The notes under the pieces are model-generated. The model made no database searches. It saw only the letters and a list, made by a program, of their open reading frames with translations, and had not been told where the DNA came from. A DNA stretch of 64,000 nt from positions 137,953,929 to 138,017,928 of the forward strand of contig NC_088911.1 of NCBI RefSeq assembly GCF_963576675.1, written 5' to 3'. Shown here in pieces: positions 12,241 to 23,185 of this stretch (positions are counted from its first letter, which is position 1; each line of letters opens with the position of its first letter). A program made the translations under genes and the position numbers. The DNA is from Euphorbia lathyris. Its lineage: Eukaryota > Streptophyta > Magnoliopsida > Malpighiales > Euphorbiaceae.

Positions 12241-12570
12241 AGGGCCGTCTTAAACATTTTTGGGGCCTTGTGCTAAATGAAAAATTAGATCCTATTCATT
12301 AAAAAAATTAATACTTTTAACTTAATTTTTAACATAATAAATATAATAAAAATAATTAAATTAGATATTGTATAATAATAATAATAAAAATTGGACCCCT
12401 TAAGACTCTTAAAGCGTTAATTTTCTGGATAAGTTAACATCCACTTAATTTTTCATATAATAATTAATAATAATAATATATTTAAATTTTTATAATAAAA
12501 AAAATTGGACCCTCTTAAATTTGGGGCCTTATGCGGGAGAGCTCCTTATACACCTTTCTACTACCGCTCT
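12241..12570. repeat. Dispersed plant repeat with GGGCC motifs
   Basis: Three related phrases occur: GGGCCGTCTTAAACATTTTT with GGGGCCTTGTGC at the left, TTGGACCCCTTAAGACTCTT in the middle, and TTGGACCCTCTTAAATTTGG with GGGGCCTTATGCGGG at the right. This looks like internally duplicated debris of one repeat family. No ORF and no clear termini. Confidence 0.4.
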
Positions 12571-12875
12571 CCGAATAATTAATTAGGTAGTAATAATACT
12601 TATGCAATGAATGAGGGTTGCATTGTGGGGATGGAAACAAACACTGAACCACACTCAATTATCAGAAAAGCATCAGAACAAACATATATATAATCTGATC
12701 CATGTGGCATAGCCTAGTAATTGTCACAGTTTTAGGCTGCAAATTTATGATCAACATAGAAAAAGAAAGATCTTCTGTACATACATGAACCAACAATGAA
12801 TTAGGGCTCATTTCATTTTTTTTATATGATAAAATAATAATAATTTACAATACAATTCGATTGATGATAATCATA

Positions 12876-13077
12876 TATATAATTACACAGTTGCGTTCAC
12901 ATGGACCCTTATAATCATGTAAATTTGATTATTCATCGTTAGATCTACGCCGATTAAATATAAGCCTTAGGATGTTTTGAATATCCACCTTAAGATTTTA
13001 ATTTGTCTAGATCTAACGGTGAATGATCAAATTTACGTGGTCATCAGGGTTCATGTGAACGCAACTATATAATTACA
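12876..13077. mobile_element. Short MITE with strong terminal inverted repeats
   Basis: About 180 bp between near-complementary arms: GTTGCGTTCACATGGACCC at about 12,890 and GGGTTCATGTGAACGCAAC at about 13,047-13,065. Pairing continues inward (TTCATCGTTAGATCTA opposite TAGATCTAACGGTGAA). The element is flanked by TATATAATTACA on both sides (about 12,876-12,887 and 13,066-13,077). No ORF. A single similar end (GTGTTCACATGGACCTTAAT) occurs at about 37,321. Confidence 0.75.
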
Positions 13078-13119
13078 TATATATAATCATACGGACAATA
13101 AGAAAAATAAAAAAAGAAT

Positions 13120-13446
13120 GAATTTTGTAGTTTGACCAATTTGTAAAGACAATACTGGTTTAAAAGTTTGTAAAAAAGAGTTTATGCTTTGTGAATTTTG
13201 CAGTTAAATAATATATGAATCAATTTTTCGAGCAAATAATATTGGTGGCTTTTTGGATAATTTGAAAATTCAGTTTTTTTAGCTGCTTCAAATCGTTTAT
13301 TTTGGGACTACATAGTCACGACAATAATTTTTGAAAGAATTACTAAGTTTGTAAATTACAAATAGCACAAACCTCTATTTATAAACTTTTAAACCACGTG
13401 GATTGTCTTTGCAAATCCATCAAACCACAATGTTTATTTTTTTGTA
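13120..13446. mobile_element. MITE with inverted ends
   Basis: The left end (about 13,125-13,185) and the reverse complement of the right end (about 13,370-13,440) share GTTTGA, AAAGACAAT and GGTTTAAAAGTTT. The ends resemble those of the larger element at 37,745-38,943 (GTGGTTTAAAAATTTAC), suggesting one family with different interiors. No ORF. Confidence 0.6.
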
Positions 13447-14204
13447 CTTTTCAATAATATAATTTATAGACATGATTAGACTGATGGTGTCTTCTATGCT
13501 TACTTTGTTTATTAATTTTTACTTTGTTTTTTTAATAACAAGACATCTGAATCCGACTCAGATTGGAACTCGCCAATCTTGCCTAGATAAAGGAAACTCA
13601 AATCAAGTATAACAGAAATTACCTAAAATACACACAACTTTATTTTGATGAATCTAAGGATAACATCCTTAGACGAATCTACATCTCGACATCTTATGAA
13701 TATGAAACGATATAGTCAAGGTACATACACACATCTATCACAATTACTCTCAATTACTTAGTACCCTATCCTATACTATGTTAACTTAGACATCAGAGTA
13801 AAGTCGTCTGTCAACAGCCTCCCATTGTCTTACCTATACTAAAAAGATCTCCTCAAACAACAAAATACTACCTCACGAATGATCTTATATTGATATATAA
13901 TTGCGCTATCTCTATAAGAGCTAACAACTTTTTTTAAAAAAAGCATAGGAATTTTCAATTATTGAGAAAGTCTTATTCAGGATTTGGTTACCGTTAAGGC
14001 TGGCCACTTCCCTCTCTCTAAGAGCTTTTAGGATATGTTTAGTGTATCATAACATGCGTCAAATTAATAAATTAATGTCACGCCATATATTTAATGTCTA
14101 TGTGTTTTGACTATATCGAGAAGGGGCGACATCGGGATAGAAAGTCTGGTAAGATGTAATCGCATTTCGAAACCATGAGGTAAGATATTTGATTTGAACC
14201 AAAA
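13447..14204. other. Intergenic, no gene seen
   Basis: No gene. Some phrases (for example GACTCAGATTGGAACTCGCC at about 13,556) look like LTR debris, but no element can be delimited. Confidence 0.4.
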
Positions 14205-14438
14205 CAGATATCTACATGGTACTGAGTCAGGTTATTACAATTGGTAATAGAGTCGACTCTCCACGTACGATATATGGTGCAGGGACAAACCAGACGGAAG
14301 TTGGTGGACCTGTGATTCGGTCCGAAGTAGAAGGTCTGAGAAAGGAACGATCTTATGATGATAATGGGCAGAATGAATTAAATTCCACATCGAAAATGGA
14401 AAGAGTGGTTATAACTTATTATAAGATGGATTTTTAAT
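14205..14438 (+). repeat. Fragment of the repeat found at 55.4-55.9 kb
   Basis: Plus strand matches the minus strand of about 55,480-55,735: GTTATTACAATTGGTAATAG, ACTCTCCACGTACGA, GGACAAACCAGACGGAAG and CCCACATTG/TCCACATCG-like words occur in the same order. The 73-codon ORF is a by-product of this repeat, not a gene. Confidence 0.6.
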
Positions 14439-14441
14439 AGG

Positions 14442-14812
14442 GTTAATAATTTATTAGTCCCCTAGTTTTTTACCTAACACACTGTTTAGTCCCTCTATTT
14501 TGAAAAACACAGTTTAAGGTCCTTATCTTTTCCCAATATTAACCTTGTGGTCCTTTTATCTATTTTTTTAGATTTTTAACCGAACATATCTTAGCTTTTA
14601 GGACAACCACGGTACAATATAAGTTGACCATGTTACTCTGTTATTTTATATATATCTGTTTATGCTAAAATATAACGATTATAAGTCTAAAAAAACTAGA
14701 CAAAAGGATCAAAAGGTTAATATTGGCAAAAGCTAGAGACCTTATAATGTGTTTTTCAAAATAGAGGACTAAACAGTGTGTTAGGTAAAAACTAGGGGAC
14801 TACTAAATCTTT
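14442..14812. mobile_element. MITE with about 125-bp terminal inverted repeats
   Basis: The left arm (14,442 to about 14,570) and right arm (about 14,685-14,812) are nearly complementary throughout. Examples are AGTCCCCTAGTTTTTTACCT against the right-hand AGGTAAAAACTAGGGGACT, and ACACACTGTTTAGTCC against GGACTAAACAGTGTGT. The short spacer has no ORF. A classical foldback MITE. Confidence 0.8.
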
Positions 14813-15224
14813 TTAATATATGTTGACATGTTTTAAAGACACAAGGCTTAAATATTAGATTTGGATTAAAGTACATAATATTGAGTGAGAATGTTAACTA
14901 AAATTTATAATTTATACTTAAATCCAAGCAAATCCAAAGATATATTTTGTTATTGGTATTATTACACTGGCAATATAAGTATAGAATAAGTACAAATTAT
15001 TATTGAGTTCTGCTAAAATTAAATATTTGTTGATTTATATTTCCTATTAAATTATATATTTTGTTATTTAGAATTTTAAGTATTTTTTTATTAAATTTGT
15101 GAATGTTTTTGTTAAATTTTGTGAGTAATTTTATTAAACTAGTGAAATATTAACTTTAGGTATGTTTTGTTAAATTTATAATTAATTTTTTAGGGTAAAA
15201 TCTAAAAAAATCACGTGCTTTTTT

Positions 15225-15325
15225 TGTAATGATATTTGGTTAAATTGGAGACTCCGAAATATTGATTATGATCTTTTTATTTCACGCCCGATGCCGATTG
15301 AGGTCGTTTAGGGTCGGGTGTGACA
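15225..15325 (+). repeat. Truncated 5' LTR
   Basis: Retains only the 3' terminal part of the LTR (GATATTTGGTTAAATTGGAG through TGTGACA). Upstream similarity stops at about 15,225, so about 2.3 kb of LTR is missing compared with the downstream copy. Confidence 0.8.
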
Positions 15326-15328
15326 GTT

Positions 15329-15340
15329 TGGTATCAGAGC
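15329..15340 (+). other. Primer-binding site (initiator Met tRNA type)
   Basis: TGGTATCAGAGC lies 3 bp after the LTR end CA. This is the standard primer-binding sequence of many plant LTR retrotransposons. Confidence 0.85.
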
Positions 15341-17977
15341 TCTAGGTTAAATTATTCGGACCTAAGGTTGATAGTAATTGAGGAATATCGATATTTGGTG
15401 ATAGCTAAGAAATAATCGATAATAATTGAAGAATATGGATATTTGGTGAAAGCTAAGAAATACTTTGGAATATTTCGAGGATTGAGTAACTAGCTAATGA
15501 GGGGTAGAAATGAGATTTGATGGTTAGTAACATATTGGGTGTATGAAAATTAGCAAATTATTTGATATTTGGTGATATGGGTTATGAGTAAGTCATAACA
15601 TTGAGTTAGAGATATAGAGAATTGTCTATATAGGTGCTACTGAAAAATCAGATTCGTACCTGAATCTTGTGATGCATTTTTAGACCAGATATAGGCTGAA
15701 TCTATCATGGAGTCCTAAATGATAGTTCTTTATTTTTGTCTTACGTTTCCAGGGGTTTTTGAATCGCCTTAATCGGACTCTGTATGAAGAATTTAAGCTG
15801 GAAACGATATATGTTGGTCATTTTAGTTTTAAACCAGAATTTGGTTTCTGTTTTGATTTTTCTCCTTATTTGAGAGACACTGCTACTGGTTTATAAAATA
15901 TACGTATCTCAGATGTGAAGTAAGGTTAGGAGACTTTGAAATGACATGATGAGTTTTGAAGTTAATATATATATGTGCTTAAGAAAGCGAAAATGTGGAG
16001 ATTTCAATTAATTGTTTTGGAGGTTGATTATAAATTGGAGATTATGATAGGAGTTTAACACGTTACGGAATCTTAATTTGAATAATGATATCCAAATTCA
16101 AAGTGCAGATCTATTGTTGAACTTTATCGGGTTGAGGTTTAGAATTATTGAGAGTTATATAAATAATGTTTAGAGAGATACCGATGTTAGTGATCAATGA
16201 GAAGTAAAATGGGAGAATATGAATTTTGAGGACAAATTTTTCTGATCTTAAGCACAGTTTGAAGTAGAAAATTAAGAGATAAATATGATATAAGAAGATA
16301 TATATGTTGACAATTGAAACTTTGTAGTACATCTATTGTTAATAGAAGTTATTTTTAGTTGAAGTTTGTGTGATTATGGTTTAAATTTATATAATGAGGA
16401 TCAAATTAAGAGTTTATAGGTCAAATAAGGAAATTGAATGACATTATAAAATTTTTAGGCTTTTATTGTGTTTGAGGATATTGCTTGAAGATTTCAAAAA
16501 CTTTCACATTGCGATTTAAATAAATCGTATTTGTTATCCATATAGTTTGATGAGAAACTTAAATTTATTTGAAGTTATTAATGGGATGTAGGATGATGGG
16601 TATAAGAATGATCTATATTGATTTTTCTTATCGTAAGGATTTGATTATAGAAGTTTTACAAAAATAAATAAGTCAATGTGATATTCATAGAGGAAATATG
16701 TTATCGATATAAGGTTTATATTTGATTGATGATGATGACTTGGAGTTCATATTCATCATGATTGGACTGAAAAATTATAGATTTAAGTATTATTATGATG
16801 AAATGTGATTATAGGTGTATGATGTTTATTGATTCGAATTATTTGGAAGATCTAAGAAAAAAATAATCTCATACATATTAGGGGGTCAAAATTGATTTTT
16901 TTTGGAAGTCTAGAGAACTTGGAGATAGGTGAAATATATTTGATATATATGCAATTGATGGAATCAATTGTGATTTAAATCTATTAAAGTGAGATTTGGT
17001 TTAATGATAGAAAGATATGAATATAAAGTATATCATATGATAGAAAATTGAATATATGATATTTGAAGTTTTATTGTGAATTTATTGGTGATGGAATTGA
17101 CTAAGTTGAAGTTTAGAGTTACTAAGAGTATATTAAGATGTCAATATTGTAATGATGACGTTAATGGAAGGCAACATTAGAATTTATGGTCTTATGATGA
17201 TTATGAGAAATTTTGATAATTTGAAATAATTTTATGAGCTTGGAGATTATTTGAGGAAGAAAATTTAGATTAGAGAATGTGAATTTCGAGGACGAAATTT
17301 CTTAAGGTGAGGAGAATTGTCACGTCTGGGTTTAAATTTCTAGAATTTATATTTTGATATTAGTATATATGATAATTATTAGGTGTGTGATTTTTATTTG
17401 GTGCTATAAGAAAAGTTTGGAGTTAATTTGATGGTTTTATGTATATATTAAAAGTTAGGATAATTTTTAAAAGATTATATAAAGATGGAGGACCAAACTG
17501 GATATTTTTCAAATTTGGATATATATCTCAAACTTGAATTGGTGAGATGCGATCAGTATCATTTTTCCTTTTCTGTTTTTTTTTTCTTCATCAGTTTTCT
17601 CTCGACCGTTTCTCCACCGTTTCTTTGATTTACGGAGATTCGATCGTCCGAATCACTCAAAATTGGAAACATAGCATCCTTATGCATAGATCTAAGTTCT
17701 AACCAAAGAGTTTTTGAGTTTCGGCAGTGTTTGGACAGGAAACGTCTTAGACAGAATTTAGAGGCGAATCGGTCGGGCGTATTTTGTTCAATTGTAGCCA
17801 AGGTAAGTAACTATCAACTATATTTTGAGTTATATATCTATACATATACTAAAAGCTGGAGATCAAATGTTGATGTGTCAGTTGGAGGTAATTTCTCAAT
17901 TTAATTTTTTATTTATTTACTTTTATTTTATTTAGTATTTTTTTTTGTTATAACTGCATCTTCCATATACTTTGTTT

Positions 17978-18256
17978 GTACGAATGAGATAAAAAAAATT
18001 CAAAAAATTCACCGAATTTACAAATATAATCTCCAATTCTATTATTAAATTATAAAAAGCATGAAATTATTTTTTTTTTAAGAACGAATTGATATACAAT
18101 TGGTGCAAAATAAAGAACAAAAATATCTGTGTTTTATAATAATGTGTGAATTTGACCCAAATTATCAACGTTAGGGGTAAAATTGCTCTTGGCTACAAAC
18201 GTTATGGGTAAAATTACACGACCCAAAACGTTAGTGGTAGTTTTGCACCTTAACCC
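17978..18256 (-). mobile_element. Family A MITE, truncated, inside the LTR
   Basis: Equivalent to the reverse complement of about the first half of the 537-1,038 element. It contains AAAATTCACCGAATTTA, CAACGTTAGGGGTAAAATTG and the terminal TTTTGCACCTTAACCC. The other end is absent. It probably inserted into the LTR retrotransposon after that element arrived. Confidence 0.7.
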
Positions 18257-18459
18257 AAAAAAATAATATATTGATTATTATTATAATAAAATTTAATTTA
18301 GATAATATATTTGTATTATTCAATTTAAATAATACATTTGTATCATTGATTTTAATTATTATTTTTTTGAAATGTCATTAATTTTAATTATTAAAATATA
18401 TAAAATATTTATATTTATATGTTAAGACGAATTCGTGCATCTGCACGGGATAAAAACTA

Positions 18460-18462
<3 letters not shown>

Positions 18463-18512
<50 letters not shown>
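18463..18512. repeat. TA microsatellite
   Basis: About 25 uninterrupted TA dinucleotides inside the 3' LTR. Confidence 0.95.
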
Positions 18513-18514
<2 letters not shown>

Positions 18515-19707
18515 CAAAGAAGTTTCAAAATTGATATTTTAGGATTATGCAAGAATTTTGTAAAATTAGGGTTTTTCATGATTTTGCTTTTTATTGTGAA
18601 ATTACGGTTCAAATGAAGCTATTGATTATGCTTCTATGTGAATTTCAGATTTTACTTGATTATGTTGATTTAAGGCTTAATTTGGTTGATTTATATATAT
18701 ACATATATGTTTTTGGTTTCAATATATATCTATATTGAATAAAATGAATTTGATGATTTCTTACGAATTGTTTTTGGCTTGAGAAATCTGTTGCGGTTAT
18801 TGTTGTTATTATTTTGGATTGAAGTCCAAATATGATTTTTATGATACAAAGGGCTAATTGAAGCCAAATGATTTATGATTATGAAATAGTTTGGAATTTG
18901 ATTGTGAAAGGAAATTTGAGCACGTTATGATTTTATGATTTTATATCCATCGAGAGTTATCCGGATCGGTGGTTTTATATTTGAAGACCATGGTCAGTGA
19001 GGGACATGGCTTGTGTACACAGTCTGAAGACCTATTGGGTATGGCAAAGAAGTGTCGGGTAAGACCATATGGGATAGGCAATGTTAAGAGACGTCTCGTC
19101 TATATATGTGGTTATGGATTGATACTTAAGGGGAGAAACTCGAGGATGGATACAATGTTTTAAGTTCATTTGGATTATGTTTTCGGTTATGATTGATTTT
19201 GATATAAGGTTTTACGTTCGATTAAATACGAGTTGGTTTGATAAAACACTTATTTGATTACAATATTTTATAAGGTTTTGAACTCAAGAATGTATACAAA
19301 ATTATATATTTTTATGGTTTTGGTTTACTACTTTGACTATATTATGAACTTACGTTTTGAGTATATTTTATAAGCTTTGGATTAAATCCCTTTATAAATG
19401 TATATATGTAGCTATGTTAAATAAAGTTGGTTTTTATAGCTGATAGTTTCTTACTGAGATTTTTGTCTCACTTTTTTTAAATGTTTTAATGTTTTTAGGT
19501 GAGAAAGTACAAGATATAGAGAAGGTTACCGACCGTTTAGGCGGGGTTTGGAAGTTGGCTGCTTATTGTTAGAATTATGGTTAGAACTTTGGTATTGCAA
19601 TTGTAATATAATGATATTTGGTTAAATTGGAGACTCCGAAGTATTGATTATGATCTTTTTATTTCACGCCCGATGCCGATTGAGGTCGTTTAGGGTCGGG
19701 TGTGACA

Positions 19708-22643
19708 AGGGTAGTAGGTTACGCTTTGGGACATGGAACATAGGTTCTTTGACAGGAAGATTAGCTGAAATTGTAGATGTTATGAAGAGGAGGAGAATAA
19801 ATATAATGTGCCTACAAGAAACCAAGTGGGTTGGAGCCAAGGCTAGAGAGATAGCTCCTTGGGGTTATAAGCTTTGGTACTCAGGAAAGGATAAGGGTAG
19901 AAATGGAGTAGGTATTCTTATTGATATGGAGTATATTGATGATGTAGTAGCGGTGTCTAGGAAGAGCGATAGAATTATGAGTGTTAAGCTAGTGATAGGG
20001 GATGAGGTTGTGAATGTCATTAGTGCATATGCGCCACAAATAGGATTAGATGTCTCTATAAGACAAGCTTTTTGGGAGGACTTAGAGGAAGTGGTGCAAC
20101 AGGTTCCTAGGGATGAAAAAATGGTACTGGGGGTGATCTTAATGGACACGTGGGTTCTAGGCGAGATGTGTTTGAGAGTGTTCATGGAGGGTATGGTTTT
20201 GGAGATAAAAATGAAGCAGGAAATGATATTTTGGAATTCGCATCAGCCTATGACTTGAGTATCATGAACACATGGTTTATGAAGAGAACATCCCACTTAG
20301 TGACTTATCGGAGTGGCGGTAATGCGAGCCAAATTGACTTCTTCTTAGTAAGGAGTGCTTGGAGAAAGAGTTATATTGATTGTAAGGTGATCCCTGGTGA
20401 GAGTACGACAACCCAATATAGAGTAGTGGTGCTTGATTTTCGAAGTAGGAAATGTATAAGAAAACAAACACCACAAGTAGAGACTAAGATTAAGTGGTGG
20501 AAATTGCAAGGGGAGAATCAACAAAAATTTATGGATGAGATGACCAAAAAAGATATTTGGACTTGTAATATGGATTTAGATATAGATTCGATATGGACTA
20601 AGATGGAGCATAGTATAAGGGAAGTAGCGAAGGAAGTTCTAGGGGAATCTAAAGGTAGCATGCCACCGGGTAAGGACACATCTTGGTGGACAGAAGAAGT
20701 ACGACAAGCAGTAAAGAGTAAGCGAGAATCCTATAAAATATTGGGGAAATGTAGGAGTGACGAGAACTACGAAAAATACAAAGAGGCTAAAAGGGAAGTA
20801 AAGAAGGTCATACGAGATGCTAGAGCAAGGTGAATCGGGATCTGTATACAAGATTGGATATGAAAGAAGGGGAAAGAGACATATATAGAATTGCTCGGAT
20901 GAGAGATATGAAGACGCGAGATCTCGGAAAAGTTAAATGTGTGAAGGATGTGGATCAGAAAGTCCTACTTGGAGATAAGGATATCAAGGAACGATGGAGG
21001 TCCTATTTTGATGACTTATTTAATGGAGATCGCAGACAAGATGTTGGAGATATAAGTATCCATCATGATATGATAAATCATGAATGCCTGCGTAGAATTC
21101 AAAAGGGTGAAGTCAAAATGGCATTAAGTAAGATGAAGTTGAAGAAAGCAGTAGGACCTGATGGCATCCCTATTGAGATTTGGAGATGTTTGGGAGAAAG
21201 AGGAATCGAATGGTTGACGACGTTCTTCAACAAAATTTGGAGAAACAATAAGATGCCATCAGAATGGAGGAAAAGTATCTTAATCCCTTTGTATAAGAAC
21301 AAAGGCGATGTCCAAGATTGTGCCAACTATCGGGGAATCAAATTAATGAGTCACACTATGAAACTTTGGGAGCGAGTGATCGAACAAAGGCTACGGAGGA
21401 CGGTGAAGATCTCAGAAAACCAGTTTGGCTTTATGCCGGGAAGATCAACTATGGAAGCCATCCATCTAATGAGACAATTAATGGAGCACTATCGAAATAA
21501 GAAGAAAGACTTGCATATGGTTTTCATTGACTTGGAGAAAGCATATGATAAGGTACTAAGGGTACTTTGGTGGGCCTTGATAAGGAAAGGCATTTCGCGG
21601 AAATATATTGACATCATAAAGGACATGTATGAGGGAGCATGCACGAGTGTACGTACTAGTGTTGGGAAGACTGAAGAGTTTCCTATTACGATTGGAGTGC
21701 ATCAAGGTTCCGCACTAAGCCCATTTCTTTTTGCCATCGTTATGGATGAACTAACAAGTTCACTTCAAGATGGTATACCATGGTGCATGCTATTTGCAGA
21801 TGATATTGTGTTGGTTGATGAGACGAAAGAAGGAGTGGAGAGGAAGTTGGAACTATGGAGATAAACTCTAGAATCTAGAGGCTTTAAGTTGAGCCGAAGT
21901 AAGACGGAATATTTGGAGTGTAAGTTTAGCGGCCATAGGAGTAGGGAGGCAGGGACAATCACCCTAGATGGGAGAGTTGTTCAGGCCTCGGATTTCTTCC
22001 GGTATTTAGGATCTATTATCCAAACGGATGGAGAAGTAGATGGAGATGTTGCTCATAGGATTAAAGCTGGTTGGTCGAAGTGGAAGAGTGCTACGGGTTT
22101 TCTTTGTGACCCCGGCATGCCTAATAGATTGAAGGGAAAATTCTACCGGACGGCAATTAGACCAACATTGTTATATGGTACGGAGTGTTGGGCAGTGAAA
22201 CACTGCCACATCCATAAGATGTCGGTGGCAGAGATGCGTATGTTGAGATGGATGTGTGGTCATACGAGAAAGGATCGGGTGAGTAATGAAATAATTAGGG
22301 CAAAAGTAGGGGTCACATCTATTGAGAATAAAATGAGAGAAAACCGACTAAGGTGGTTTGGCCATGTGAGACGTAGAGCACTTGATGCGCCGGTTAGGAG
22401 AAGCGAAGAGTGGCAAAGGGATATAGTGGTGAGGGGTAGGGGAAGACCTAAGCAAACTTGGAGGAGGGTGATCGAGAGTGATATGAGTTTACTGGAAATT
22501 GAGGAAAATATGGTAGCGGATAGAACGGAGTGGAGGGAGCGAATTTGTGTCGCTGACACGACTTGATTTCACGATTTTATATGATGGTTCATGTTAGCCG
22601 ACCCCGAATCATTTCGGGACTAAGGCTTTGTTGTTGTTGTTGT
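19708..22643 (+). mobile_element. RTE-clade LINE, nearly full coding length, inactivated
   Basis: Non-LTR retrotransposon with an endonuclease then a reverse transcriptase, the two-domain plan of plant RTE elements. The 3' end lacks poly(A) and finishes in a TTG repeat (22,628-22,643) after ACCCCGAATCATTTCGGGAC, as is usual for RTE. The 5' boundary coincides with the last base of the 3' LTR at 19,707, so the extreme N-terminus and 5' UTR are missing. No target duplication was found. Coding damage is described in the ORF entry. Confidence 0.85.
19711..22566 (+). pseudogene. RTE LINE endonuclease-reverse transcriptase, broken
   Basis: Encodes an apurinic-type endonuclease followed by reverse transcriptase for target-primed integration. 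Visible landmarks: LRFGTWNIGSLTGR at the N-terminal end, CLQETKW (catalytic Glu), ISAYAPQ, and ASQIDFFLVR near the end of the endonuclease. The RT part shows VGPDGIPIEIW, NYRGIKLM, QFGFMPGRS, FIDLEKAYD, GVHQGSALSPFLF and the catalytic LFADDIV. A C-terminal R/W-rich region ([19 protein letters not shown]) follows. Lesions: a frameshift at about 20,128-20,131 in a G-run, a second near 20,832, and an in-frame TAA at 21,862-21,864. Family length is close to complete, so the damage is modest but decisive. It cannot make an active protein as it stands. Confidence 0.9.
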
Positions 22644-22840
22644 GTTGATGAGATTTCTTTAATCCTTACCATGGATGTAGATAAAAATGGTCGAACCATG
22701 TAAATCTCTTATTAATATAATTTTATGTTTAATTGTTTGTTCGTCGAGCCACAAACTATGGATCAGTACAATAGACGTTCATCTTGAGTTATTAATTTGT
22801 GGAACAATATAAACATAGTTGTGGATAAGTACAATAGGCC
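22644..22840 (+). repeat. LTR-like repeat, pair of 45.06-45.38 kb
   Basis: Shares ordered blocks with about 45,060-45,375: GAGATTTC, GAACCA..GTAAATCTCTT, then CAGTACAAT..ACGTTCATCT and TTATTAATTTGTGG. The CGAACCA...TAAATCTC phrase is common at Copia-type LTR ends, so both may be LTR fragments. No ends were resolved. Confidence 0.5.
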
Positions 22841-22889
22841 TTCAGCCTGAAGGGAAATATTTCATTATTACTGCAAGACTATGCTTTTC

Positions 22890-23185
22890 GTGGACGAACG
22901 ACAAAGTTTATAAACCAAGCACGGATGGTTAATTAATGTCCCTGCACCATCCAACATCCCCCATTCATTGCCCTCCCCGTATCATCCATACGATCAAGTT
23001 TCACAAGGTGGTAACCAAAGCCAAGGTCTAATATACCGAGCTCACAAATAAGCTTCCACGGTTCAAAAATCTTCTTCTAAAAGTCAATGTACCTTACCTT
23101 ATGGCCAAGTAGTTTTACTATTTGTGCATCCTTCCATGGTTTATTTATTTTTTCAGCAATCTTGGGATCAAAATCAATCATGGGA
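22890..23185 (-). pseudogene. DUF4283-type coding remnant
   Basis: The minus strand reads as a decayed DUF4283 domain, the gag-like N-terminal module of many plant LINE and retroelement-derived proteins. Visible blocks in order: INKPWKDAQIVKLLGHKV, FEPWKLICELGILDLGFGYH, LVKLDRMDDTGRAMNG, CWMVQGH and LTIRAWF. At least two stop codons interrupt it (after IDF and after VQGH). The family normally binds nucleic acid or packages it; no function is expected here. It continues into the left arm of the inverted repeat next to it, so the duplicated unit is the upstream part of the same gene. Confidence 0.65.

Larger units (their letters stand above)
15225..19707 (+). mobile_element. Non-coding LTR retrotransposon, 5' LTR truncated
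   Basis: The last about 100 bp of an LTR at 15,225-15,325 (ending GGGTCGGGTGTGACA) is repeated almost exactly at about 19,601-19,707. A primer site TGGTATCAGAGC (15,329-15,340), complementary to plant initiator tRNA-Met, follows the upstream copy. A purine-rich tract (AAGGTGAGGAGAAT) precedes the complete 3' LTR. The 2-kb interior (15,326-17,317) has no gag or pol. It does carry the phrase GAATTTCGAGGACGAAATTT (about 17,280-17,299), typical of the pol end of Tekay/Del-type gypsy elements, and a degenerate echo of it at about 16,219. Either a large internal deletion or a non-autonomous (LARD-like) element. Confidence 0.8.
17318..19707 (+). repeat. 3' LTR, 2,390 bp
   Basis: Starts TGTCACGTCTGGG directly after a purine-rich tract and ends GGGTGTGACA, giving TG...CA ends. 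It contains a TATA-like ATTATATAAAGATGG at about 17,473. A truncated family-A MITE (17,978-18,256) and a TA microsatellite (18,463-18,512) lie inside it. The 80-codon minus-strand frame at 17,559-17,801 is probably incidental. Only its last about 100 bp can be compared with the 5' LTR; there it differs by few bases. Confidence 0.8.

Noticed and set aside
17559..17801. 80-codon minus-strand ORF within the 3' LTR
   Set aside because: No homology recognised and the region is LTR leader sequence; likely chance.
19644..19707. N-terminal part of the endonuclease ORF beginning inside the LTR
   Set aside because: These codons are LTR sequence that happens to be in frame with the LINE; not part of the LINE protein.
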